DNA of 55,882 nt from the NCBI GenBank assembly GCA_022708025.1, contig JAKIZM010000015.1, forward strand, positions 1 to 55,882. The letters are read 5' to 3'. Position 1 is the first letter of the stretch. Every line of letters begins with the position of its first letter. Made by a program: the position numbers and the translations under genes. A model generated the notes under the pieces. It ran no database searches. It saw nothing but the letters and a program-made list of their open reading frames with translations, and was not told where the DNA came from. Source of the stretch: Bacteroidota bacterium. GTDB lineage: Bacteria; Bacteroidota; Ignavibacteria; Ignavibacteriales; Ignavibacteriaceae. This document shows, one piece after another, positions 35,239 through 45,202 of the stretch.

Positions 35239-35820
35239 TTATTTCTCTCCCTGACTGATTTGTCTATGTCTGAAGCAGCTTACCAAATGATCGTTAACCA
35301 TTCCTGTCGCCTGCATATGTGCATAAATTATTGTTGAACCCACAAACTTAAATCCACGCTTCTTCAAATCTTTACTGATTGTATCTGAAAGTTCTGTTTT
35401 TGCAGGTATCTCATTTAACGATTTGAAATTATTTTGTATTGGTTTGTTATTAACAAATGCCCAAATGTATTTATCAAATGTTCCAAACTCTTTTCTTACT
35501 TTAATAAAAGCCTTTGCATTCTGCACAGCAGATTCAATTTTAAGTTTGTTGCGGATAATACCAGCATCTTTCATTAAAGAATTAATTTTCTTTTTATCAT
35601 ACTTTGCGACTTTATTAAAATCAAAATTATCAAATGCTTTACGAAAGTTTTTACGTTTATAAAGAATTGTTCTCCAGCTTAATCCAGCCTGAAAACCTTC
35701 GAGCACAAGAAATTCAAATAATTTTTTATCGTTATGAAGAGGTAATCCCCATTCCTTATCATGATATTTTATATATAAAGAATCGCCTGATGGCCAGGGG
35801 CATCTTGTTTGCTTATCCAT
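35239..35820 (-). CDS. tag: DNA-3-methyladenine glycosylase I
   Basis: 193 aa. It removes 3-methyladenine from alkylated DNA. The N-terminus has RCPWPSG (zinc Cys), YHDKEWGLPLHNDKKLFEFL and LEGFQAGLSWRTIL (catalytic-pocket Glu/Trp). The C-terminal HLVSCFRH supplies the remaining zinc ligands. Length is normal. Standing alone, so regulation is not apparent. Confidence 0.96.
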   Translation of the reverse strand: MDKQTRCPWPSGDSLYIKYHDKEWGLPLHNDKKLFEFLVLEGFQAGLSWRTILYKRKNFRKAFDNFDFNKVAKYDKKKINSLMKDAGIIRNKLKIESAVQNAKAFIKVRKEFGTFDKYIWAFVNNKPIQNNFKSLNEIPAKTELSDTISKDLKKRGFKFVGSTIIYAHMQATGMVNDHLVSCFRHRQISQGEK

Positions 35821-35913
35821 TTTGAAGTATCAATTTTAACTGTTTCCAAAATAATTATTAACAAATCCAAATTAAAAATAAATATTTAACTAAAACATAA
35901 TTGGTTAGCTTTT

Positions 35914-36783
35914 TTAACTTTCAATCTTTTCAACAAAGGCTTTAACGAATTTTACCGGGGCTTCTGAATCTTTATTTAAATATAAAGAAGGTTCTATAAG
36001 TTCAAGTTCCATCAGAGCAAATTGATTATTATTAACACGGACAAGATCAACTCTGGCATAGAGGGGAATAGTTGGTAATTTATTTATTATGTTTTGTGCA
36101 CTATTGACTATAAGTTCTGATGCAGTAACAGGCTGAATATTACCGCCGTGTTCTTCCTGAACCCGGAAGTCATTATCCTTTGGAATCTTAAGAACGGAAT
36201 GACTATATCTGTCATTAAAAAAGAATAACGAATATTCACCTTCCTCAATAATGTTTTTAATAAAAGGCTGAATCATAAATTCTCGTTTAGAAAAAGTGTT
36301 TTCAAGTATATCCAAGGATGTGATCAGAGTATCTTTGTTAAGTCTGTATGTGTTATCTGCACTCGCGCTGATATTGGGTTTTATAATAATTTCTTCCGCA
36401 TCTAATTGCTCAAAATAATTTACAGCTTCGCTCCGGTCAAATTTATTTTTCCATAAAGTTTCAACAATATGCACTCCTTTGTTCTGAAGATCATATAAAT
36501 ATTTTTTATTCATATTCCACTTCATCAGATCAAGATTATTTTCAAGATGTGTAGAAGAATTAATTTTATGGAGAACTTTAATAAAGTTTTCAAAATCATG
36601 CTGATAATCCCAGGTTGATCTTACAATAACTGCATCATAATTTCTCCAGTTAACTGTCTTATCGCGCCACGAAATTTCTTCAGCAAGCCATCCGAATTGT
36701 TTCATTGGCTCTATAAGGAGCTTATCGTATGTAAAAAAATTTTCAAGATTATCAGTTGAAAGAAGAGCAGCTTTTTTGAGCAT
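35914..36783 (-). CDS. ATP-grasp domain protein (RimK/glutathione synthetase-like)
   Basis: 289 aa. The N-terminal Rossmann-like region has NYDAVIVRSTWDYQHDFENF. The ATP-grasp body (about 95-289) shows EIIIKPNISASADNTYRL (ATP-binding Lys), FMIQPFIKNIIEEGEYSL and the metal site ALMELELIEPSLYL. This pattern fits the uncharacterised RimK-like ligase group that includes DcsG-like proteins. It should form a carboxylate-amine bond at the expense of ATP; substrates unknown. Confidence 0.85.
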   Translation of the reverse strand: MLKKAALLSTDNLENFFTYDKLLIEPMKQFGWLAEEISWRDKTVNWRNYDAVIVRSTWDYQHDFENFIKVLHKINSSTHLENNLDLMKWNMNKKYLYDLQNKGVHIVETLWKNKFDRSEAVNYFEQLDAEEIIIKPNISASADNTYRLNKDTLITSLDILENTFSKREFMIQPFIKNIIEEGEYSLFFFNDRYSHSVLKIPKDNDFRVQEEHGGNIQPVTASELIVNSAQNIINKLPTIPLYARVDLVRVNNNQFALMELELIEPSLYLNKDSEAPVKFVKAFVEKIES

Positions 36784-36828
36784 AAATATTTTTTATATGA
36801 AATTTTTAATTGAGAATCATAAAGACCA

Positions 36829-36863
36829 AATGCAGAGATTTATTATTGCAAAATCTCTGCATT
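36829..36863 (-). terminator. 13-bp hairpin downstream of the S9 peptidase gene
   Basis: AATGCAGAGATTT (36829-36841) and AAATCTCTGCATT (36851-36863) are perfectly complementary around a 9-nt loop. It lies just past the minus-strand stop at 36874 and before the ATP-grasp start. The downstream U-run is weak (TTGGTCTTT), so it may instead act as an mRNA 3' stabiliser. Confidence 0.6.
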
Positions 36864-36873
36864 CTGAAAATCA

Positions 36874-38928
36874 TTATTTAAAGATATTGTTTTTCACCAT
36901 TTCATTTGAATTATAAGGAGCTGGTTTTCCTCCAAGATATTTGTGAAACCATTCCAGATGTGCGTTATAATAAAGCGGCATTGATTTAATGCTATTTGGC
37001 CAATGTCCATCGTTTTTAAAAACAATTAATCGGCTATCTATACCTAATGTTTGTAAGGTTGTAAAATACTGCAGACTTTGTGTATAAGGAACACGATAAT
37101 CCTTTTCACCGGTAATAATTAAAGTAGGTGTAGAGAAATTCTGAACGTAGTTTGAAGGAGAATACTTTGCATATAATTCAGAATTCCAGGGCTGTCCGCC
37201 GACATCCCAGTTTACAAACCATAATTCTTCGGTAGCGCCCCACATTGATTCAAGATCATATACTCCCATCATAGAAGCGAGACATTTAAATTTATTAGTG
37301 TGTCCCTGCAGCCAGTTCATCATATAACCACCGTATGACCATCCCATTGCACCCATTCTTTCGCTATCTACATAAGGTAATTTTTCAAGTGCTTCAGTTA
37401 CCTTCATTACATCTTCATATACTTTGCCTCCCCAATCCTTTGATATTGCTTCAGTAAATTTGCTTCCATATCCGGTGGAACCATGCGGATTAAAAAATAC
37501 AACTACATAACCTGAACCGGGATAAACCTGCCAATCGCCACGAAAAGAATCCATCCATTGCATTTGAGGACCACCGTGAACATTTACTACTAATGGATAC
37601 TTTTTATATTCTTGGAAATCATGTGGTTTAACAATAAATACATGAACAGGAACACCATCAGCTCCATCTACCCACATTTGCTCTGCCGGTCTAATGTCTA
37701 CTTCTTCAGCTAATTTTTTATTGTAAAAAGTAATCTGTGAGTAAACTCCGCCATTAACAGAATATGAATAAATTTCTCCCGGTTTATCAACACTGGAAAA
37801 ATTTAAAAATAATGTCTGCTGATCTTTACTGATTTGATAACCTCGGACAGCCTTATCATCTGTAATTTTAGTAACAACTTTTGAAACAGCATCTACTTTA
37901 AAAACAGGATTATAACCCTGAACATTAGCAGTAAAATAAATTGATTTTGAATCCGGCGACCAGGAAAGATCACTGGTTGTATAATCAAATGCTTCAGTAA
38001 GAGTCTGCGATTGCAATGCTTTGATATCATATACTGCTACTCTGAATCTGTCTGCTTCATATCCCGGAATAGTGTGTGTTCTATAAGCAATATATTTCCC
38101 GTCAGGCGAGAAAACAGGTGTACCATCCCAAGCATTGTTTGCAAAAGTTATATTAACCGCTTCCTTGCTTCCTATCGGCAGCAGATAAATATCTGTGTTG
38201 GTCGATGCAGCAATATTTTTTTCGGGAGTTGAGACATAAGCTAATATTCTGCTATCGGGAGAGAATGCATACTTTGGACCGCCGCCAAGCATATAAGTAC
38301 CTGATAAAACATCACTGCTTGTTATTGTCTCATATTTCTTTTCAACCATATCGTACAAAATCAGATAAGTTTCTTTTTCGCCTTTATATTCTGTCCAGTG
38401 CCTGTACATCTGCTTGTCAGCAATGTAAGCCTGAACAGGTCCGTTTGTCGATGATTCATCTAATTTTTTGTTACAGTCATTGTCAGTGCCACATTCCGGG
38501 AAAAGATCGGCAGTGAATGCAATATATCTTCCATCATTGGAAACAACAGGAGCGGAAACTCCGGGATAAAAATCAGTTAACTGCTCAACTTTATCTGTAT
38601 CAAATGAATATTTATAAAGCTGTCCTTTACTTAAAAGAAAAAGTTCATCATTAACAGACCAGAATGGTGAATATGCGCCCGGTAATTTATCAGAAATGCT
38701 TTCAAGCGATGAACCGTTTTTATTCATTACATAAACTGTGCTTATTGTTTTAGCTGTTGGCAGATCATATTCAGTTACCGAATAAGCAATTCTTTCACCC
38801 GAATTTGACAGAACCGGACTGCCAACCGTTTTTACTTTATAAAATTCTTCAATCGTAAACGGTTTCTTTTGTCCGTATAAGCTTATTGAAAATATAACGA
38901 GCAAAAGAAAAAGAGTTTTGTTTTTCAT
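36874..38928 (-). CDS. S9 family oligopeptidase (acylaminoacyl-peptidase/DPP-like)
   Basis: 684 aa. A signal peptide (about 1-19) precedes a seven-bladed PD40/WD-type beta-propeller (about 25-400) with repeated SPDGKYIAY-like units, then the alpha/beta hydrolase domain (about 420-665). The nucleophile lies in MGWSYGGYM, the Asp in GEKDYRVPY and the His in FKNDGHWP. It would cleave short peptides in the periplasm. An acidic pair in the propeller cannot be assigned by eye, so DPP4-like versus acyl-peptidase specificity is open. Confidence 0.94.
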   Translation of the reverse strand: MKNKTLFLLLVIFSISLYGQKKPFTIEEFYKVKTVGSPVLSNSGERIAYSVTEYDLPTAKTISTVYVMNKNGSSLESISDKLPGAYSPFWSVNDELFLLSKGQLYKYSFDTDKVEQLTDFYPGVSAPVVSNDGRYIAFTADLFPECGTDNDCNKKLDESSTNGPVQAYIADKQMYRHWTEYKGEKETYLILYDMVEKKYETITSSDVLSGTYMLGGGPKYAFSPDSRILAYVSTPEKNIAASTNTDIYLLPIGSKEAVNITFANNAWDGTPVFSPDGKYIAYRTHTIPGYEADRFRVAVYDIKALQSQTLTEAFDYTTSDLSWSPDSKSIYFTANVQGYNPVFKVDAVSKVVTKITDDKAVRGYQISKDQQTLFLNFSSVDKPGEIYSYSVNGGVYSQITFYNKKLAEEVDIRPAEQMWVDGADGVPVHVFIVKPHDFQEYKKYPLVVNVHGGPQMQWMDSFRGDWQVYPGSGYVVVFFNPHGSTGYGSKFTEAISKDWGGKVYEDVMKVTEALEKLPYVDSERMGAMGWSYGGYMMNWLQGHTNKFKCLASMMGVYDLESMWGATEELWFVNWDVGGQPWNSELYAKYSPSNYVQNFSTPTLIITGEKDYRVPYTQSLQYFTTLQTLGIDSRLIVFKNDGHWPNSIKSMPLYYNAHLEWFHKYLGGKPAPYNSNEMVKNNIFK

Positions 38929-38985
38929 CGTAATTTCCTTTCATTGATAAAGAAGATAAAATTAATCATAGAATATAAATTAACG

Positions 38986-40617
38986 TCAATGTTTTATAAT
39001 TGGTATTCCAATAGATGCACTTGGTTCTGTGATTTTTAAAAGATCAGCGACTGTTGGAGCTATATCAATTATATAAACAGGTGTATTTATTGTTTGTGCC
39101 GGAATCTTCCATCCATAAAAAATCAATGGAATGTGAGTATCATAACTAAAAATTGTTCCGTGTGAAGTTCCGGTTTTCTTATATTCAGGTAAATATCCTG
39201 GCTGTAAATCATACGCAATGTCACCCGAGTAAGTTGGATTAAATCCATTTACTGTAAGATTTTTCTGATCTCTTGAGGCAACTTGTGTTTGCAGATAATC
39301 TCTTGTAAAAATTGATGTCATTTGAGGAAAATTTTCTCTCATATAATCAACCATTTCATTTTGAACTGTGCGCAAATTTAATTTTTTATCTTTAATAAAA
39401 TCATAATTTAAAAATATCTGTCTGTTTGAATGATTTGCAATAAGTTCGGAGCTGCCAAATGTGCGTCGAGCAAATGCTTTTATCGAGTCAGAAAATGCTT
39501 TATTATTTAATCCACCGACCGGAACTCCTTTATCCCGAAGATATGATTGTGTTTCAATCGCCGCGTGGTCTGTAGTTAGAAACAATAAATAATTTCCTTT
39601 CCCGACCTGTGAATCAAGAGCATTAAGAAGATCAGCAATTTGTCTGTCAAGTTTTATAAAATTATCCATCATCTCATAGGAATGTGTTCCAAATTCATGT
39701 CCAATCATATCGGGAGATGAAAAACTTATTGCAAGAAAATCAGTTTCATTTCCTTTTCCAAGATTTTCATTTATAAGAGCTGACTTTGTCAGGTCCAGCA
39801 GGATCTGATTGCCAAACGGAGTGGTTAAAAGTCTGTAATAACGATCTTTATGTTCAACTTTTTCAAAAGAATGCGGGAAGGAAGTTTTACCTTCATTAAA
39901 AAGGTCCGGTTCATAAGGCGATTCATCCGGCGGATTGATTTGATAATCACTTTCTGGCAGAGACAATTCCCATTTTTTTGTTAAGTAAAGATCAGAATAT
40001 TTTTTATTATTAAAATCTTTTACCCATTTGGGCAGCTCTGATCGGTAATAAGTTGAAGTGATAAAGTTGCCGGTTTTGCCATCATACCAATAAGCGCCGT
40101 CTGGCATATGTCCTCCCGGCAGAATAGCAGCACGATCCTTTATTGAAACTGAAATTACTTTTGACCTGCCATTAGTTGAAAGTTTTAATTGATCAGTTAT
40201 AGTAGTTGATAATAATCTTCGCGGTGATCTTTGCCCGTTGTCGTTATCGCAGCCAACGCTTTGTTCATTTTGATCTTTGACGCAATTGACAGATTTCTTG
40301 AGCGATCTATCATACCAGCTATTACCGATTATTCCGTGATAAAACGGTGTTGTTCCAGTATAAATTGATGCGTGTCCTAATGCTGTGCTTGTTAATTCAT
40401 AATTAAAATGTGCAAAAGTAAAATTTGATCCTTCATTCATTAATCTTTTGAATCCATCGTTACCATAAAACTGATAAAAACGATAAAGATATTCATATCT
40501 CATCTGATCGACTATAATTCCAACTACTAATTTGGGACGCTCAAGATTTTGTGAAAAGATTGGGAGTGAAAAGATTACGATGAGAAAAATAACGAGTAAA
40601 ATTTTCTGAACTTTCAT
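38986..40617 (-). CDS. Alkaline phosphatase superfamily protein (PafA-like)
   Basis: About 543 aa from the ATG at 40617. The open frame reaches 40665, but the 16 extra residues precede a clear signal peptide (MKVQKILLVIFLIVIF...FSQ). Metal and catalytic motifs of the PafA/NPP group are visible: VGIIVDQMRYEYLYRF (Asp), ELTSTALGHASIYTG (Thr nucleophile), SFSSPDMIGHEFG (Asp, His), TTDHAA (Asp-His) and GTSHGTIFSYDTHIPLIF (His). It is periplasmic and hydrolyses phosphate monoesters, as in Bacteroidota phosphate scavenging. No Pho box identified. Confidence 0.93.
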   Translation of the reverse strand: MKVQKILLVIFLIVIFSLPIFSQNLERPKLVVGIIVDQMRYEYLYRFYQFYGNDGFKRLMNEGSNFTFAHFNYELTSTALGHASIYTGTTPFYHGIIGNSWYDRSLKKSVNCVKDQNEQSVGCDNDNGQRSPRRLLSTTITDQLKLSTNGRSKVISVSIKDRAAILPGGHMPDGAYWYDGKTGNFITSTYYRSELPKWVKDFNNKKYSDLYLTKKWELSLPESDYQINPPDESPYEPDLFNEGKTSFPHSFEKVEHKDRYYRLLTTPFGNQILLDLTKSALINENLGKGNETDFLAISFSSPDMIGHEFGTHSYEMMDNFIKLDRQIADLLNALDSQVGKGNYLLFLTTDHAAIETQSYLRDKGVPVGGLNNKAFSDSIKAFARRTFGSSELIANHSNRQIFLNYDFIKDKKLNLRTVQNEMVDYMRENFPQMTSIFTRDYLQTQVASRDQKNLTVNGFNPTYSGDIAYDLQPGYLPEYKKTGTSHGTIFSYDTHIPLIFYGWKIPAQTINTPVYIIDIAPTVADLLKITEPSASIGIPIIKH

Positions 40618-40818
40618 TATAAGACCCGAAAAATAATTAAACATTAGACGTAGTATTAAATGCAAAAATAAAAATTTATTTACTTAAATAGTTGCCTCAA
40701 CAGTGTTTTATCAGCACTTTGAAAGAAAATCGGTAAAATCTTTTATGACGCACAGAAAGAAAACCACGATAGTTTTTTATTCATTGTAAATTATCAATTG
40801 TGCATTGTAAATTATTAT

Positions 40819-41805
40819 ATGAAATTTATTCCGTCATATAAAAAACTGCTTGAAAGCGGAGAGCTTAAAAAGCGGGCTGAAATTGCTTATAACGATTTAT
40901 TTTCCTGCACTTGCTGTCCGATTGATTGCAAAGTAAACAGGATAGAAGGAGAACTTGGAATTTGTGTAAGCGGACATCTGCCGATAGTTTCTTCTTACAC
41001 TCCGCACTTTGGTGAAGAACCTGTTTTATCAGGAACGAAAGGTGCCGGAAATATCTTCTTTGGCAATTGCAATCTGAAGTGTGTGTATTGCCAGAATCAT
41101 GAGATCAGTCAGAATTATAAATCAGAACGTCTGCATCAGGTAAGTCACGAAAGACTTGCTGAAATTATGATTGAGCTTCAAAACAGAAATTGTCACAATA
41201 TCGGACTTGTTTCCCCAACGCATTTTTCATCAACAATTTTAAAATCAATTTATCTTGCTGCTGAACAAGGGCTAAATCTCCCTATTATTTATAACACGAA
41301 CGGATACGATTCCGTAGAAATGCTAAAGCTTTATGACGAAGTAATTGATATCTATCTTCCAGATATAAAATATGGGAATGACGAGTATGCAAAAAAATAT
41401 TCACACGTTGATAATTATTTTGAGCACACTAAAAAAGCTGTAAAAGAAATGTTTAATCAGGTGGGTGATAAACTTATTTACCGAAATGGAGTTGTAGTTC
41501 GCGGATTAATTATCAGACATCTTGTTTTACCGAACGGTCTTTCAGAGACTGAAAAAGTATTTAAGTTCATTGCTGAAGAGCTTAGTCCGAATGTTTACAT
41601 TTCTTTAATGTCGCAATATTATCCTACGCACAAAGCATATAAAGATATTTTGATCAACAGAACATTAAGATATTCGGAATATCAAAGAGCTTTAGAACTG
41701 CTTGATAAATACGGATTGCACAACGGCTGGATTCAGGAAATGGAAAGCCCTTCAAACTATCTTCCGAGTTTTAATAAGGATAGAGTAAATCCTTTTAATA
41801 ATTAA
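40819..41805 (+). CDS. Radical SAM protein of the PflX / pyruvate-formate-lyase-activating-like family
   Basis: 328 aa from the ATG at 40819; a TTG seven codons earlier is less likely. The N-terminus has an extra Cys cluster (CTCCPIDCKVNR...GICVSG). The radical SAM motif follows as GNCNLKCVYCQN (CxxxCxxC), then a partial TIM barrel. This matches COG1313 (PflX) proteins of unknown substrate. No glycyl-radical enzyme is encoded nearby. Confidence 0.88.
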   Translation: MKFIPSYKKLLESGELKKRAEIAYNDLFSCTCCPIDCKVNRIEGELGICVSGHLPIVSSYTPHFGEEPVLSGTKGAGNIFFGNCNLKCVYCQNHEISQNYKSERLHQVSHERLAEIMIELQNRNCHNIGLVSPTHFSSTILKSIYLAAEQGLNLPIIYNTNGYDSVEMLKLYDEVIDIYLPDIKYGNDEYAKKYSHVDNYFEHTKKAVKEMFNQVGDKLIYRNGVVVRGLIIRHLVLPNGLSETEKVFKFIAEELSPNVYISLMSQYYPTHKAYKDILINRTLRYSEYQRALELLDKYGLHNGWIQEMESPSNYLPSFNKDRVNPFNN

Positions 41806-41853
41806 TTGAGTTTGGTTCTACGATATTAATTGTTGATAAAATCATTCCCTCCA

Positions 41854-41908
41854 CCGAGACGTATTGTTTCGGAATCATAACTTTAAGATTCTGAAATAAA
41901 TTCAGAAT
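41854..41908. repeat. Two adjacent hairpins, probable interspersed repeat
   Basis: Hairpin 1: CCGAGAC (41854-41860) with GTTTCGG (41866-41872), 7 pairs with one G-U. Hairpin 2: ATTCTGAA (41888-41895) with TTCAGAAT (41901-41908), perfect, followed by GACATTTTT. The second could end the radical SAM transcript. The layout resembles small interspersed repeats seen in Bacteroidota-type genomes (recollection). Confidence 0.5.
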
Positions 41909-42061
41909 GACATTTTTCTTCTTTAAATCTTAAGGTTAATTTTTCAAAAGTCTCTGAGAATAAATCAACTTCATTTTAAAAATTATTCTTACAATTTTTA
42001 CCTGTGTGATAAATTAAATTGTTCGAGAAAGCATTAAGCAAAATTTCAAGGAGATAAAGTT

Positions 42062-42223
42062 ATGGGAAGAAAAGTTGAAGTAGCAGGAATAATGGGTCCT
42101 GTTTGGTTTATTGGCTGGTTGTTTACGATCGGGTTTTTAAAGCTTACATTCTTTAAAGGTCTTTTAGCTTTAATCGTTTGGCCATATTATATCGGCGATT
42201 TTCTTTCCGGCAAGGTTATGTAA
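42062..42223 (+). CDS. Small two-helix membrane protein (53 aa)
   Basis: ATG 42062 to TAA 42221-42223, with a strong AAGGAG eight bases upstream. The product has a charged start (MGRKVEVAG), two hydrophobic segments (GPVWFIGWLFTIGFLKLTFF and GLLALIVWPYYIGDFLSG) and no further domain. A terminator hairpin follows at 42243-42280. Good initiation and termination signals make it a likely real gene. Function unknown. Confidence 0.75.
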   Translation: MGRKVEVAGIMGPVWFIGWLFTIGFLKLTFFKGLLALIVWPYYIGDFLSGKVM

Positions 42224-42242
42224 AGGTTTAATAATTATTTAT

Positions 42243-42284
42243 AAGAATCAAATCGAAAAAAATATCTCGACTTGATTCTTTTAT
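42243..42284. terminator. Bidirectional terminator between small membrane protein and efflux operon
   Basis: AAGAATCAAATCGA (42243-42256) pairs with TCGACTTGATTCTT (42267-42280), 13 of 14 positions, and is followed by TTATT. On the minus strand it abuts the tolC-like stop codon. Confidence 0.75.
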
Positions 42285-43573
42285 TACCAGATAACGTCAC
42301 CGACAGCTTTTTTCAGATTATAATTACTTATGATTGAATCATAAATTGCCTGAAGATACTGCAGTTGCGCCATCTCTAAAGAATTTTCAGAATCTAATAA
42401 ATCAAGATTTGTTACAACACCATTTTTGTATTGCAGATTAGCCCGCTTAATCGATTCTTTTGCATAATTAACCTGGATTTCAGTTGCTGAAATTTTATCA
42501 ACTTTTGTCTTAAGATCTTCAATCGCTTGCTGAACTTCTGCTGTAATATCTTTTTTAACCTGCAAAGTATGGGTTTCCGAAACTTTTATGTTCGCATCAG
42601 CCTCTTCTTCGTTTGCTGATGTTCTGAAACCGTTAAAAATCGGAACGCTGACTCCGACTCCGGCTACCCAATTGCCTCTTAAAACATCAAGATTCGGTAT
42701 GAATCCGTTTTTAAATCCATAAGATAAATTAACATTCAGCGAAGGCATATTACCAAGACCGGCAAGATTTTTCTGAAGATGAGCGCTGTTTTCCTGATCG
42801 AGAGCTAATTTCATCTCCGGTCTTTGCTGAAAAGCAACTTCAAGCAATGAATCTTTGTTTACATTAAACCGATGAAAGGAAAAATCACCGCTTAGTTTCG
42901 TATCTGATTCATAAGATATTCCGGTTAATTTTTTCAACAGAACGTTTTGTTTGTCGAGCAAATTTTGTAAATCAAGCTTTTGATTCTCTGCATTGGATAT
43001 TCTCACCTTTGTTGTCAGCACATCAAAATCAGTTGCGCTTCCGGTTTCAACTCTTTTGTTTGTAAAAGAAAGATGATCGTTAAGGTTTGCAATATCAGTA
43101 TCTTTTACAGCGATGCTTCTTTGCAAAAGTAAAATAGAATAAAATGTCTGAACAGTTTGAAATGCAAGAGCAGATTTAACAAAATCAACATTATCAATCT
43201 CAGATTGTTTTAATGATTTTGTAAGATCAATCATTGCATCCCTTTTTCCGAAATCATATAAAGTATGAAACAGACTGACATTGACATCATAATTATTCGC
43301 TGGAAATAATTCAAAAGTTTCTGAGCCAAATACTATCGCAGGAATTGGACCAATCCGTGTGTAAGATGCATTTGCATTCACAATCGGATAAAGGCTGCTT
43401 TGCTGCTCTTTTATTTTTGCTTCGGCAACATTTATTCTTTCAGTTGCCTGCTGAATCAGCGGATAATTTTTTAAAGTTAAATCAATTGCATTTTTAACTG
43501 TTAGTGAATCCTGAACGCTCTGGGCATTTATAAACTGAAGAGCGACGAGAAACATCATTAATAATCTTAACAT
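42284..43573 (-). CDS. TolC family outer-membrane efflux protein
   Basis: 429 aa. A signal peptide (about 1-17) is followed by two outer-membrane efflux protein repeats (about 25-215 and 225-425) rich in long amphipathic helices with a YTRIGPIPAIVFGSETF strand region. It forms the exit duct of the tripartite pump. Last gene of the tetR-hlyD-mfs-tolC run, 24 bases after the MFS gene. Confidence 0.93.
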   Translation of the reverse strand: MLRLLMMFLVALQFINAQSVQDSLTVKNAIDLTLKNYPLIQQATERINVAEAKIKEQQSSLYPIVNANASYTRIGPIPAIVFGSETFELFPANNYDVNVSLFHTLYDFGKRDAMIDLTKSLKQSEIDNVDFVKSALAFQTVQTFYSILLLQRSIAVKDTDIANLNDHLSFTNKRVETGSATDFDVLTTKVRISNAENQKLDLQNLLDKQNVLLKKLTGISYESDTKLSGDFSFHRFNVNKDSLLEVAFQQRPEMKLALDQENSAHLQKNLAGLGNMPSLNVNLSYGFKNGFIPNLDVLRGNWVAGVGVSVPIFNGFRTSANEEEADANIKVSETHTLQVKKDITAEVQQAIEDLKTKVDKISATEIQVNYAKESIKRANLQYKNGVVTNLDLLDSENSLEMAQLQYLQAIYDSIISNYNLKKAVGDVIW

Positions 43574-43597
43574 TTTAATTTCTTCTCCATAAAACTT

Positions 43598-45202
43598 TTA
43601 TTCTAAAATTTCTATTCTTTCTCCATCCTTAGGTTTTTTATAACGGAGAAACATTAAAGGAATAATTATCAATACTGTAATTATTGCGGCAGCAAGAAAA
43701 TCATCCGCAATTCCCTGAACAAAAGCCTGATTGGTTATATGCTGTGCTACCAAAGCTTTTGATCTTGCAAGCATTTCCGCGCCAGTGCTTCCGGTGCTGT
43801 GCTGAACAAACTGATTTATATTTGTAACTGTCTGTTTAAAGACAGGTGAGTTTTGATTTGCTGCTTCACCAAACAACGCTGTATGAAAGATTACTCTTCT
43901 TGTAAGCCACGAACCGAGAATTGCAACACCAAAGCTTCCGCCGATCTGTCTTATGGTGTTAAACAAACCTGTTGCCTGCGCCATCTTTGCTCTCGGAACA
44001 TTATTAATAGCCATTGTGTTAAGCGGAATAAACATAAATCCAAGTCCAAAACCTCTGATGATAAGCGGAATCATTATATCATTGTATTCAGTGTAGATGG
44101 AAAGATCTTTATACAAGTATGTGCTGATAAAAGTCATTATCGTTCCGATAAAAATCAAAATCTTCGGATTCATTTTATCTGCAAGCTTTCCGATAATTGG
44201 AGATGTTACTCCTTGAATTATTCCGACCGGGAAAAAGACAAATCCTGCCTGAAGAGCTGTATAGCCGAGTGAGTTTTGTAAATATAACGGAACAAGAAAA
44301 GTAATACCGAAAAAGCCAAGTCCGAAAATAAACATCATTAGATTTGCCAAGCCGAAATTTCTGTTCATCAAAAGTTTTAACTCCACAATCGGATGTTTTA
44401 CAGTCAGTTCAGTAGTTATAAAAATTATGAACGAGACAAGAGAAATTGCAAAACAGCTTAAGATGAAATTTGAAGTCCAGCCGCCTGTATTCCATGCTGC
44501 ATTCCCATCCGACAAAGCAAGCAGAAGAAAAACAAGAAACAACGTCATTGATATAAAACCGATAATGTCAAAATCACGGGTCTGTTCCGTTTTATATTCA
44601 CGCTGAATAATCAACGTTGCAACTAAACCGACAATACCAACCGGAACATTAATATCAAAAATTGTGTGCCAGCTAAAAGCATCAATAAGATAACCGCCGA
44701 GCATTGGTCCGAGAGATACAGAAGCAGCTGATGCGATTCCCCAAAATCCTAAAGCCATACCTCTTTTTTCAGGAGGAAATTCTCTTGTTACAATTGCCAT
44801 TCCAACCGGCATAATAAAACCTGCACCGGATCCCTGAAGAACTCTGAACATAATCAGCATATTTTCATCAGTGGAAAGGCTGCACAACAGCGAACCGAGA
44901 GTAAACAAAAACATTCCCATAAAATAAGTTTTCTTATATCCGAAGTGATCTGCAATCCAGCCGGAAGAAGGAAGCACCACCGCAAAAATTAGAAGGTAGC
45001 CGGTGATTATCCATTCAACCTTATCTACACTGATACCAAATGCAGCCATCATCTTTGGCAGTGCAACGTTTACAATAGTTGAATCGAGCACAGCCATAAA
45101 GGTTCCGATCATAACATTTGCAAGCACAAACCATTTGTAAGACGGATGCTGATCCAATGCAGAGAGCTTTGCACCAAAACCATTTTTAGAATTATTCGCC
45201 AT
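43598..45202 (-). CDS. DHA2 family MFS multidrug transporter (EmrB/QacA type)
   Basis: 534 aa, 14 predicted transmembrane helices. Motifs: LDSTIVNVALPKM in helix 1 (motif D1), GWIADHFGYKKTYFMG (motif A), RVLQGSGAGFIMPVG (motif B) and LGPMLGGYLID (motif C of drug:H+ antiporters). It is the inner-membrane pump driven by the proton gradient. It overlaps the HlyD gene by 11 bases, so the two are co-translated. Confidence 0.95.
   Translation of the reverse strand: MANNSKNGFGAKLSALDQHPSYKWFVLANVMIGTFMAVLDSTIVNVALPKMMAAFGISVDKVEWIITGYLLIFAVVLPSSGWIADHFGYKKTYFMGMFLFTLGSLLCSLSTDENMLIMFRVLQGSGAGFIMPVGMAIVTREFPPEKRGMALGFWGIASAASVSLGPMLGGYLIDAFSWHTIFDINVPVGIVGLVATLIIQREYKTEQTRDFDIIGFISMTLFLVFLLLALSDGNAAWNTGGWTSNFILSCFAISLVSFIIFITTELTVKHPIVELKLLMNRNFGLANLMMFIFGLGFFGITFLVPLYLQNSLGYTALQAGFVFFPVGIIQGVTSPIIGKLADKMNPKILIFIGTIMTFISTYLYKDLSIYTEYNDIMIPLIIRGFGLGFMFIPLNTMAINNVPRAKMAQATGLFNTIRQIGGSFGVAILGSWLTRRVIFHTALFGEAANQNSPVFKQTVTNINQFVQHSTGSTGAEMLARSKALVAQHITNQAFVQGIADDFLAAAIITVLIIIPLMFLRYKKPKDGERIEILE

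Noticed and set aside
40618..40665. Upstream extension of the PafA-like gene
   Set aside because: It precedes a clear signal peptide that begins at the ATG at 40617, so it would bury the export signal.
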